Part shown: positions 1 through 5,138 of the stretch, piece by piece
Numbering within the stretch: the first letter of the stretch is position 1
How the letters are laid out: every line of letters begins with the position of its first letter
DNA from: DATBAK01 sp036787815
GTDB taxonomy: Bacteria > Actinomycetota > Acidimicrobiia > IMCC26256 > PALSA-610
Assembly (NCBI GenBank): GCA_036787815.1
Contig: DAIQOP010000273.1
Coordinates: 1 to 5,191, forward strand
Length of the DNA: 5,191 bases
Direction of reading: 5' to 3'
Made by a program: the position numbers and the translations under genes
The notes under the pieces: generated by a model
The model's database searches: none
Told to the model about the DNA's origin: nothing
What the model saw: the letters and a program-made list of their open reading frames with translations, nothing else

Positions 1-716
1 AACACGTCGCCGCCACCCGTGAGGGTCACGCCCAGCGAATACAGCCAGCCCGAGCCGACCGCCACGGCCACCAGCACCATCATGTCGAGCGTGCGGGCGT
101 GTAAGGCCCGCCAGGCGCCGTCGAAGAAGATCCACGCCGACCACCCGACGACCGGCAACGACAAGACGAGCTGGAACACGTCGTCGCGCATTCCGAACGG
201 AGCTGCGACCTCGAAATTGAGGACATCCCGACCGATCGCAGACCACAACAAGATCGGCACAGAAAGCGCGGCGGCGGCGACGAACCGCCTGCGCATGTCG
301 GCGACCATCCCGGCCATCGACATGCCCGCGTGGCCGCCGTGGCCCATCATCTCGTGTGGGGAAGGCGTCGCCGCCTCTTCGTGCCCGGCGTGCTCGCCCT
401 TGCTTTGAGTGGGATCGTGGCCGTCGACGTCGATCGAACCGATGAGTGGGTCGCAGATGTGGGAGGGCACAGATTCCCCGCGACAGTGGTACCCGCAGTC
501 GCGTATCCAATCCCGAAGTTCCCGGATGCTCGTACGGTTCGGATCGAAGCTGACCGTCGCGGTTTGCGCCACTGCGTTGGCATCGACGCTGACGACGCCC
601 GGCCGGCGTCCGAGCACGATCTCGATCACGCGCTTCTCCGTGGCCCAGTTCAGTCCGCCGACCTCGAGCACCACGTCTGCGCTCGCCCCGTGGTGGCTGT
701 CACGATCGTGGAGCAT
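1..716 (-). CDS. Copper-type P1B ATPase, N-terminal part (cut off by the left window edge)
   Basis: This is the first 238 residues of a heavy-metal-translocating P-type ATPase, an inner-membrane pump that uses ATP to export metal. Residues about 14-80 form a ferredoxin-like HMA domain (VVLEVGGL at the start, CGYHC at 74-78), but the usual GMxCxxC metal loop reads GGLNWATEK, without cysteines. A His/Met-rich linker follows (GHGGHAGMSMAGM near 125-137), then predicted membrane helices at about 145-160, 181-198 and 212-231. The segment ARTLDMMVLVAVAVGS matches the conserved P1B helix entry (usually MDxLV). The catalytic DKTG, CPC/CPH and ATP-binding parts lie outside the window, so substrate is inferred from the linker and from the adjacent csoR. 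The ATG at 716 is chosen because GAGGAG lies 6 nt upstream and the HMA domain begins directly after it. It lies 75 nt downstream of csoR on the same strand, so cotranscription is likely. Confidence 0.9.
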   Translation of the reverse strand, partial: MLHDRDSHHGASADVVLEVGGLNWATEKRVIEIVLGRRPGVVSVDANAVAQTATVSFDPNRTSIRELRDWIRDCGYHCRGESVPSHICDPLIGSIDVDGHDPTQSKGEHAGHEEAATPSPHEMMGHGGHAGMSMAGMVADMRRRFVAAAALSVPILLWSAIGRDVLNFEVAAPFGMRDDVFQLVLSLPVVGWSAWIFFDGAWRALHARTLDMMVLVAVAVGSGWLYSLGVTLTGGGDV

Positions 717-722
717 CGGGCT

Positions 723-728
723 CTCCTC
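723..728 (-). promoter_or_regulatory. Ribosome binding site of the copper ATPase gene
   Basis: On the minus strand the sequence reads GAGGAG followed by a 6-nt spacer (AGCCCG) and then ATG. It fixes the start of the ATPase gene at 716. Confidence 0.75.
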
Positions 729-791
729 GGAAGGGCGGTAGCGATCGGGGTGTCCCGCCGGGACCATCGCCCAACACGTCGACGGCGGGCA

Positions 792-1073
792 TCACGAACG
801 AACGAGTCGCGCGATCGCGGCCGAGGCTTCGGCGACCTTGGCGTCGGCCGCCGGGCCGCCCGCATCGATCGCCTCCCGCACGCAATGGTTCAGATGGCCG
901 TCGATCAGCCCCAGCGCCACCGACTGCAGCGCCCGATTCACGGCCGAGATCTGCGTCAACACATCGATGCAGTACCGGTCGTCTTCGACCATCGCCTGGA
1001 GCCCGCGGACCTGGCCTTCGATCCGACGCAACCGCCGCAGGTAGTCGTCCTTGCTGTCCTCGTACCCGATCAT
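792..1073 (-). CDS. csoR: Copper-sensing transcriptional repressor, CsoR family
   Basis: This 93-residue all-helical protein belongs to the CsoR/RcnR (DUF156) family, which represses metal-export genes until metal binding releases it from DNA. The signature YLRRLRRIEGQVRGLQ (residues 11-26) is the family's first helix. Cys35 (in RYCIDVL), His60 and Cys64 (in GHLNHC) reproduce the Cys-x(n)-His-x3-Cys site that binds Cu(I) in the mycobacterial protein; Tyr34 before the cysteine is also kept. The histidine argues against a persulfide sensor of the CstR type, and the pattern differs from nickel/cobalt RcnR. The start at 1073 is set by a perfect GGAGGT 7 nt upstream; a longer version starting at 1157 would add 28 residues that do not resemble the family and would cover the operator. 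It lies upstream of the copper ATPase, and probably represses both genes through the palindrome at 1111-1127. The copper function is inferred from residues and context. Confidence 0.95.
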   Translation of the reverse strand: MIGYEDSKDDYLRRLRRIEGQVRGLQAMVEDDRYCIDVLTQISAVNRALQSVALGLIDGHLNHCVREAIDAGGPAADAKVAEASAAIARLVRS

Positions 1074-1080
1074 GTCGCCG

Positions 1081-1086
1081 ACCTCC
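1081..1086 (-). promoter_or_regulatory. Ribosome binding site of csoR
   Basis: The minus strand reads GGAGGT, then a 7-nt spacer (CGGCGAC), then ATG at 1073. This is a consensus Shine-Dalgarno sequence and decides between the 93-residue and the 121-residue version of CsoR in favour of the shorter one. Confidence 0.85.
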
Positions 1087-1110
1087 GCACCGTGAAACGG
1101 TCGACCAGCT

Positions 1111-1127
1111 ATACCCCGGTAGGGTAT
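1111..1127 (-). promoter_or_regulatory. CsoR operator (inverted repeat), overlapping the probable csoR promoter
   Basis: ATACCCCGGTAGGGTAT is an inverted repeat with arms ATACCC and GGGTAT around a 5-nt centre. CsoR family operators are G/C-tract palindromes of the TACCC...GGGTA kind, so the match is close. The site ends 38 nt upstream of the csoR start codon. On the minus strand a possible -10 box, TATAGC (1113 to 1108), overlaps one arm, which would let bound CsoR block RNA polymerase; no good -35 box is seen at 17 nt. A further half-site-like ATACCC lies at 1134-1139. The palindrome is directly visible; binding by CsoR and the promoter position are inferred. Confidence 0.8.
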
Positions 1128-1148
1128 CACGGCATACCCGACGCGACA

Positions 1149-1179
1149 AGGGGGCACCGCGGCTCGCGCGGTGCCCCCT
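1149..1179 (-). terminator. Strong hairpin, probable terminator of the sigma/membrane-protein unit
   Basis: A perfect 13-bp stem (A plus GGGGGCACCGCG pairing with CGCGGTGCCCCC plus T) encloses the 5-nt loop GCTCG. It begins 41 nt after the stop codon of the minus-strand gene at 1221-2144. On that strand it is followed by TTGTCGCG, so the U-tract is very poor, as is common in high-GC actinobacteria. It also insulates the csoR promoter from readthrough. Function as a terminator is inferred from stem strength and position. Confidence 0.7.
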
Positions 1180-1220
1180 CGTCTCGTGCTCGGTCGGACG
1201 CCGACCGGGTCGTCCCGGTG

Positions 1221-2144
1221 CTAGTTGCCCGACGCGACGGTCGTACTGGTCGTCTGGTCGCCGCCGGACGACGAGCCGCCGTGGTCGCTGCCACTCTGGC
1301 CGCCGCTGCTCTGGCCGCCGCCGTGGTCGCTGCCACTCTGGCTGCTGCCGCCCTGGTCGCCACCGCTCTGGCTGCCGCCACCGCTGTCGCCGGATTGCTG
1401 CCGGCCACCGGAGCTCGTCTGGCTTCCGCCGGTGTCGCCACTCTCGTGCTGGTCACCGGACTGGTTGTCACCGCTCTGCTGCTGGTCGCCCGAGTGGTTG
1501 TCACCCGACCCGTCGTGGCCGTCGGCCGGCGGGCATGGGTCGGTCGGGCTCGGCGACGGGTCGGTGGGCGCGACCGTCGTCGGCGTGTCCGGCGTGTCCG
1601 GCGTATCCGTCGAGCAGCTCTCCGGCGGGTCGGTCGGTTCGGGCGCGACCGTGTCGGGCGTCGAGGTGGGAGTCTCGCCCACATCGAACAAGTGCGTCTT
1701 CGAGACGCCCGACGCGGGGTTGTTCGAGGTGACGTCGACGGCACGCGGCGACGCGTGGCCGGGCAGGTTGAGCCCGACATGCGACGCGGCGGTCGAGACC
1801 GTCGATTGAACGGGAGCCGGGAGGGCTCCGGCGACCGCGAGGCCTCCGGAACCGGCGACGACCGAAGCGACGGCAACCGCAAGCTTCGTGGTGAGCAAAG
1901 AACGCATCTTGGTGATCCTTCGGCGGGCTGGAGGCTGGGGGGACGGCGCTCCGGCGACGAACGACGCGAGTGCGGCGCCCATCACCGGTGCCGGCGAGGA
2001 GTACGCGGTGCGTACATCGCCGAGAAGATCGGAGAGCACGGGGTCGCCATCGCGGTCGAGCCCTGCGATGAGGGCTTCGGCGGCGGCATCGTCGATCTCG
2101 TGGTTTCCGTTCATCTCACTGCCGTCAACGTCGTCGGCGCTCAT
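1221..2144 (-). CDS. Single-pass membrane protein with Ser/Gly/Asp-rich tail, likely partner of the ECF sigma factor
   Basis: This 307-residue protein has three visible parts. Residues 1-80 are an acidic, then Arg-ending cytoplasmic region (ALIAGLDRDGDPVLSDLLGD near 24-43, with RRRITK before the membrane). Residues about 88-108 form one membrane helix, followed by LPAPVQSTVSTAASHVGL (about 109-125), a pattern I recall from sigma-linked actinobacterial membrane proteins. Residues about 155-205 are rich in Pro and Thr (including DTPDTPDTP at 180-188), and 206-307 are low-complexity Ser/Gly/Asp/Gln/His, ending TTSTTVASGN. The start ATG overlaps the sigma gene stop (ATGA), so translation is probably coupled. 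Gene order suggests an anti-sigma factor, but the HxxxCxxC zinc motif is absent and the only cysteines (177 and 204) lie outside the membrane. It could instead be a surface or wall-spanning protein merely cotranscribed with the sigma gene. The specific ligand is unknown. Confidence 0.85.
   Translation of the reverse strand: MSADDVDGSEMNGNHEIDDAAAEALIAGLDRDGDPVLSDLLGDVRTAYSSPAPVMGAALASFVAGAPSPQPPARRRITKMRSLLTTKLAVAVASVVAGSGGLAVAGALPAPVQSTVSTAASHVGLNLPGHASPRAVDVTSNNPASGVSKTHLFDVGETPTSTPDTVAPEPTDPPESCSTDTPDTPDTPTTVAPTDPSPSPTDPCPPADGHDGSGDNHSGDQQQSGDNQSGDQHESGDTGGSQTSSGGRQQSGDSGGGSQSGGDQGGSSQSGSDHGGGQSSGGQSGSDHGGSSSGGDQTTSTTVASGN
1275..1342. repeat. Degenerate in-frame repeats encoding the Ser/Gly-rich tail
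   Basis: A 26-nt sequence at 1275-1300 recurs exactly at 1317-1342, a distance of 42 nt or 14 codons. The two copies encode the SGSDHGG blocks at residues 270-276 and 284-290 of the membrane protein on the minus strand. Further imperfect copies (units such as CTCTGGC with GCCGCC) continue to about 1390. The spacing in whole codons suggests growth by in-frame slippage or unequal recombination. Confidence 0.75.
1582..1608. repeat. Three tandem 9-nt units encoding Asp-Thr-Pro
   Basis: GGCGTGTCC occurs twice and is followed by GGCGTATCC, one base different. On the minus strand the units encode three consecutive Asp-Thr-Pro triplets, residues 180-188 of the membrane protein, in its Pro/Thr-rich extracellular linker. 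Confidence 0.75.
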
Positions 2145-2707
2145 CGCGGTACCGCCTCGTCGGCGGAAAGTTCCCGCTTGAGCGCGGCGAGGCCCCGCCG
2201 TTGCAGCGCCTTCACCGCCTCATAGCTCTTTCCCACCACGGCAGCCGTCTGATCCACGCTCAGATCGGCCACGATGCGCAGCACCAAGACGTCGCACTGG
2301 TCGGGTGAGAGCCGGGCCAACAGCGCATCGACCCGCTCGGCGGCCAACCGGGCGAAGACCGCGTAGGCGACCTCGTCGGCGCCGCCCGCCGGCTCGACGC
2401 TGACCGCGTCGAGATCGGTCTCCAGAACCCGACGCGCCCGGCGTCGGCGGTCGTCGATCGAGGCGTGGTGGGCGATCGTGAAGAGCCACGAGCGAAACCG
2501 TTCACCGTTGCCCTGAAACGTGTGCAGAGCCCGGAAGGTACGGAGGAACACGGCGTTGGCGACGTCGTCGGGGTCGTGGACCCCGCGGGCCCTCAGGTAC
2601 CCGGCCACGGGGGCGCCGAGGGCCCGGAAGATCGCGTCGAAGCCCCGACCGTCGCCGGCACGGGCCGCATCGAGCGCGACATCCAGCTCCCCGTCCGACG
2701 CGTGCAT
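2141..2707 (-). CDS. ECF-family RNA polymerase sigma factor (sigma-70 regions 2 and 4)
   Basis: This 188-residue protein has the two-domain layout and length of extracytoplasmic-function sigma factors, which direct RNA polymerase to stress or envelope promoters. Region 2 spans about residues 23-93: FDAIFRALGAPVAGYLRARG, the acidic DPDDVANAVFLRTFRAL core-binding helix, and FRSWLFTIAHHASIDDRRRR for -10 recognition. Region 4 spans about 128-181: LSPDQCDVLVLRIVADLSVDQ, then the helix-turn-helix VVGKSYEAVKALQRRGLAALKREL. The ATG at 2707 is the only plausible in-frame start; the frame stays open upstream to 3058, but that extension is Arg-rich and unlike the family. No clear Shine-Dalgarno sequence precedes the ATG, so translation may be weak or leaderless. 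The stop overlaps the start of the membrane protein gene (ATGA), marking a sigma/regulator operon. The ECF subgroup and target promoters cannot be told from sequence reading alone. Confidence 0.92.
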   Translation of the reverse strand: MHASDGELDVALDAARAGDGRGFDAIFRALGAPVAGYLRARGVHDPDDVANAVFLRTFRALHTFQGNGERFRSWLFTIAHHASIDDRRRRARRVLETDLDAVSVEPAGGADEVAYAVFARLAAERVDALLARLSPDQCDVLVLRIVADLSVDQTAAVVGKSYEAVKALQRRGLAALKRELSADEAVPR

Positions 2708-2852
2708 CGTGGCGTGTATCGACCACGGGGACGCCCGGCCTGAAGGCGCGTGAAATCGCGTCGGCGGCCTGCTCGGGTCAGCCCGACGGAACCTCCACCG
2801 CGCAACGCAGACCGGGGCGCGCGCGAGGCGTTCCCGGCCGCGGCCGAGTTCG

Positions 2853-2981
2853 TTATTCGACGCGCGACCCCTCCTGCTCGGCCTCCTCGTGGCCCTCGCC
2901 GCGCTCGGCGTGCTGGTCGGCTGGAGCGAGCGGGTGACGCGCGCCGGCGACCCCATGGAGCTGATCCGGGTGGCCGAGTAG
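2853..2981 (+). CDS. Orphan small reading frame with one membrane helix, no normal start codon (possible remnant)
   Basis: Read from 2853, this frame encodes LFDARP, then PLLLGLLVALAALGVLVGW (a clear membrane helix), then a polar tail with SERVTRAGDPMELIRVAE and a TAG stop. From 2856 nearly every codon ends in G or C, and the residue pattern (hydrophobic helix, charged tail) looks like real protein rather than a chance frame. The frame is open back to a TGA at 2751 but contains no ATG, GTG or TTG before the helix; candidates are CTG at 2769, CTG at 2874 or GTG at 2889, the last two inside the helix. Alternatively, the plus frame containing REAFPAAAEF just upstream would join it after a one-base shift near 2850, which would indicate a frameshift or a sequencing error. 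I do not recognise the family. It lies 51 nt before the helicase gene on the same strand. Real gene, decayed gene and chance frame all remain possible. Confidence 0.4.
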   Translation, partial: LFDARPLLLGLLVALAALGVLVGWSERVTRAGDPMELIRVAE

Positions 2982-2992
2982 CGGGAGCGCCC

Positions 2993-3009
2993 GAGCCCCC
3001 GCCGGGCTC
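2993..3009 (+). repeat. Short inverted repeat after the orphan reading frame
   Basis: GAGCCC and GGGCTC form a 6-bp stem around CCGCC, starting 12 nt after the TAG of the small frame. There is no T-run. It could be a weak terminator of that frame or part of the helicase control region; in GC-rich DNA it may also be chance. Confidence 0.3.
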
Positions 3010-3019
3010 CGCCGCGGCG

Positions 3020-3025
3020 TAGGAT
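3020..3025 (+). promoter_or_regulatory. -10 box of the leaderless helicase promoter
   Basis: TAGGAT fits the TANNNT form of actinobacterial housekeeping -10 boxes. Exactly 7 nt (CGAACAT) separate it from the GTG at 3033, so transcription should start at or within two bases of the start codon. No Shine-Dalgarno sequence is present, as expected for a leaderless message. No recognisable -35 box is seen around 2997-3002. Confidence 0.7.
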
Positions 3026-3032
3026 CGAACAT

Positions 3033-5072
3033 GTGTTCCCCACGATCGATCGACTCAACGACCAGCAGCGGGCCGCGGCGGCGTTCGAGGGCGATCAGCT
3101 CCGCATCCTCGCCGGCGCCGGCACCGGCAAGACCACCGCACTGACCGCCCGCGTCGCCTGGCTCGTCGCGGGAGGGATCCCGGCCGAGCGCATCATGGCG
3201 CTCACCTTCACGCGGCGCGCGGCGCGGGAGATGATGCACCGCTGCGAGACGCTGCTCGCCGACTCGCCGGGGCCCGCGCGTTCGCGCAATCGGTCCCGCA
3301 TCACGGGCGGCACGTTCCACTCGATCGCGCACCGCACGCTCCGGCGCCATGCGGTGGCCCTCGGCCTCCCCGAGGGGTTCTCGATGCTCGATTCCGGCGA
3401 CGCGGCCGACGTGATCGACCTCGTGCGCGAGGAGCACGGCGGCGCGACCACGGGCCGGCGGTTCCCGAAGAAGGGAACGCTGCTCGACCTGTACTCGCGT
3501 TCGGTGAACACGCAACGGCACCTGACGGCGGTGATCGACGAGGTGGCGCCGTGGTGTGCCGATCAGATCGAGCCGATCGCATCGATCTGCCGTTCCTACG
3601 TCAGCCGCAAGCGCACCCTCGGCCTCGTCGACTTCGACGATCTGCTCCTCTACTGGCGCGCGGCCGCGGCCGACGACCGGCTGGGCCCGCTCATCGCATC
3701 AGAGATCGATCACGTGTGCGTCGACGAGTACCAAGACGTCAACGCCCTCCAGGTCGACGTGCTGCGCGCGCTGCGGCGCACCGATCCGCGCCTGACCGTG
3801 GTCGGCGACGACTCCCAGGCGGTGTACGGGTTCCGCGGCGCGAGCCCGCGCCACCTGCTCGACATCGAATCGGTGTTCCCGTCGATCGCCACGATCTTGC
3901 TCGAGCGCAACTACCGCTCGACCCAACCGATCCTCGACGTCGCCAACGCGATCAGCGACGGCGCTCCGGAAGGCTTCCTCGCGCGGTTGCGAGCGCACTC
4001 ACCCGCAGGCGAACGGCCGCGCCTGGTGCGGTGCGCCGACGAGGACGCGCAGGTCGACGCGGTCTGCGATCAGATCCTCGCCCACCGCGAAGAAGGCATC
4101 GCGCTCCGGGAGCAGGCCGTGCTCGTCCGCGCCGCGCACCACAGCGACCTGCTGGAGCTCGAGCTCTCACAACGCCGCATCCCCTACGTGAAGTACGGCG
4201 GGTTGCGCTTCATCGAAGCCGCACACGTCAAAGACCTCATCTGCCTGTTCCGCCTCGCCGACAATCCGCGCGACGAGCTGGCGTGGTTCCGCCTGCTCCA
4301 GCTCGTCGACGGCGTCGGTCCGGTTCGCGCGCGCAACGCGATCACCGCGCTCGGCGTCGACCAACCCGGTACGGCGGCCGAGATCCTGATGCGATGGCCA
4401 CTCGCGGTTGAGCAACTTCCCGCCGGTGCGCGGGCCACCGCGAACGCGTTCATCGATGCCCTGCGTCGCGAGACCGACGAATCGGTCGCGGCGCACGGCG
4501 AGCGCCTGCGCGACGCACTCGCCCCCTTGGTCGCGAGTGCGTACGACCACTCCGACGCTCGGCTCGCCGACCTCGATGCGCTCGTCGCCGCCGCGCACCA
4601 CGCGACCCGCCTCTCCGACGTGGCGGCCGATCTCACGCTCGAACCACCCAGCTCCACCGGCGACCTCGCGGCGAAGCCGTCGATCGACGAGGACTGGCTC
4701 GTGATCTCGACCGTGCACTCGGCCAAGGGCCTCGAATGGGACGTCGTCCACGTGCTGAACGCGGCCGACGGCAACTTCCCCTCCGACATGGCGCTCACCA
4801 CGAACGACGGCCTCGAGGAGGAACGGCGGCTGTTCTACGTCGCGGTCACGCGACCGCGACGCCACCTGCACGTGTACCACCCACTGCGGTTCCACTACCG
4901 GCCGCGCGGCCGCGACGACGACCACACCATGAGCCAACTGAGCCGCTTCGTCTCCGACGACGTCGCCGCGTGCTTCGACGCCGTGAGCACCTCACGGCAC
5001 GACACCCGCGCCGACATGGCGATCGATGCCGGCATCCGCGTCGAGATGGAGCTCGACGCACTCTGGAACTGA
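3033..5072 (+). CDS. UvrD/Rep-family superfamily 1A DNA helicase
   Basis: This complete 679-residue ATP-dependent helicase, typically a 3'-to-5' enzyme of repair or replication restart, has all SF1A motifs in order. The Q motif is LNDQQ (8-12) and Walker A is GAGTGKTT (28-35, Lys33). Motif Ia is ALTFTRRAAREM (56-67), with GGTFHSIAHR (92-101) after it. Walker B is VDEYQD (230-235), motif III VVGDDSQAVYGFRGA (256-270), and motif IV ERNYRS (291-296). Motif V is STVHSAKGLEWD (559-570) and motif VI EEERRLFYVAVTRPRR (595-610, Arg607 the likely arginine finger). The 2B region carries YVKYGGLRFIEAAHVKD (385-401) and DGVGP (426-430), which I recall from a widespread clade of UvrD-like proteins distinct from the main UvrD/PcrA. 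No HRDC, nuclease or zinc cluster is present, so this is not UvrD2 or an AddAB/RecB type. The GTG start is set by the -10 box 7 nt upstream and by the Q motif beginning at residue 8. It appears monocistronic. The in vivo role is not deducible. Confidence 0.93.
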   Translation: MFPTIDRLNDQQRAAAAFEGDQLRILAGAGTGKTTALTARVAWLVAGGIPAERIMALTFTRRAAREMMHRCETLLADSPGPARSRNRSRITGGTFHSIAHRTLRRHAVALGLPEGFSMLDSGDAADVIDLVREEHGGATTGRRFPKKGTLLDLYSRSVNTQRHLTAVIDEVAPWCADQIEPIASICRSYVSRKRTLGLVDFDDLLLYWRAAAADDRLGPLIASEIDHVCVDEYQDVNALQVDVLRALRRTDPRLTVVGDDSQAVYGFRGASPRHLLDIESVFPSIATILLERNYRSTQPILDVANAISDGAPEGFLARLRAHSPAGERPRLVRCADEDAQVDAVCDQILAHREEGIALREQAVLVRAAHHSDLLELELSQRRIPYVKYGGLRFIEAAHVKDLICLFRLADNPRDELAWFRLLQLVDGVGPVRARNAITALGVDQPGTAAEILMRWPLAVEQLPAGARATANAFIDALRRETDESVAAHGERLRDALAPLVASAYDHSDARLADLDALVAAAHHATRLSDVAADLTLEPPSSTGDLAAKPSIDEDWLVISTVHSAKGLEWDVVHVLNAADGNFPSDMALTTNDGLEEERRLFYVAVTRPRRHLHVYHPLRFHYRPRGRDDDHTMSQLSRFVSDDVAACFDAVSTSRHDTRADMAIDAGIRVEMELDALWN

Positions 5073-5096
5073 GCCGGCGACTCACCCGGCGCCGGC
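5073..5096 (+). terminator. Possible terminator after the helicase gene
   Basis: GCCGGCG immediately after the stop codon pairs with CGCCGGC at 5090-5096, a 7-bp all-GC stem with a 10-nt loop. It is followed by GCTTCGATTTTA, which contains a short T-run about 7 nt after the stem. It lies between two convergent coding regions, so it could serve both. The gap between stem and T-run weakens the call. Confidence 0.45.
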
Positions 5097-5138
5097 GCTT
5101 CGATTTTAGGAAGACGTGGTCTGGCCATGAGGTGCGCT

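Larger units (their letters stand above)
2708..3032. other. Divergent spacer between the sigma and helicase genes
   Basis: This 325-nt region must hold the promoter of the leftward sigma gene and that of the rightward helicase gene. I could place the helicase -10 box (3020-3025) but no convincing promoter for the sigma gene. A GGAACC at 2788-2793 resembles an ECF -35 box on the plus strand, but no matching -10 box lies at the right distance. The right half contains an orphan reading frame (2853-2981) and a small inverted repeat (2993-3009). Confidence 0.6.

Noticed and set aside
1089..1101. ACCGT-GAA-ACGGT small inverted repeat in the csoR leader
   Set aside because: Only 5 bp, and likely chance in this composition. 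The stronger palindrome at 1111-1127 explains regulation better.
1074..1157. A longer CsoR starting at 1157
   Set aside because: The added 28 residues do not resemble the family, would put the operator inside the gene, and ignore the consensus GGAGGT before the ATG at 1073.
1275..1400. A CRISPR-like or intergenic repeat array
   Set aside because: The repeats are short, degenerate, codon-phased and lie inside a coding region, with no spacers of even length.
1127..1882. A 251-codon minus-strand frame, Arg/Thr/Ala-rich
   Set aside because: It is a shifted reading of the membrane-protein gene. The gene frame is preferred because of its start/stop overlap with the sigma gene and its clear membrane helix.
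330..2225. A 631-codon plus-strand open frame spanning the ATPase, csoR and membrane-protein genes
   Set aside because: It lies antisense to three well-supported genes. Its translation is Arg/Val/Ala-rich low-complexity sequence with no domain pattern. Long antisense frames are common in GC-rich DNA.
2788..2793. GGAACC as an ECF -35 box
   Set aside because: No CGTC/GTC-type -10 box lies 16-17 nt downstream, and the nearest similar sequence is about 35 nt away.
3031..3033. ATG at 3031 as the helicase start
   Set aside because: It is in a different frame that stops after about 36 codons. The helicase frame begins at the GTG at 3033.
2708..3058. A 117-residue N-terminal extension of the sigma factor
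   Set aside because: It is Arg-rich and unlike ECF N-termini, and it would overlap the helicase start and promoter.
3551..4411. A 286-codon Arg/Pro-rich plus-strand frame inside the helicase gene
   Set aside because: It is a shifted reading of a helicase gene with every motif intact; its translation is typical of out-of-frame GC-rich DNA.
4167..4937. A 256-codon minus-strand frame antisense to the helicase
   Set aside because: Its translation is rich in Val, Arg and Gly without recognisable motifs and mirrors the helicase codons.
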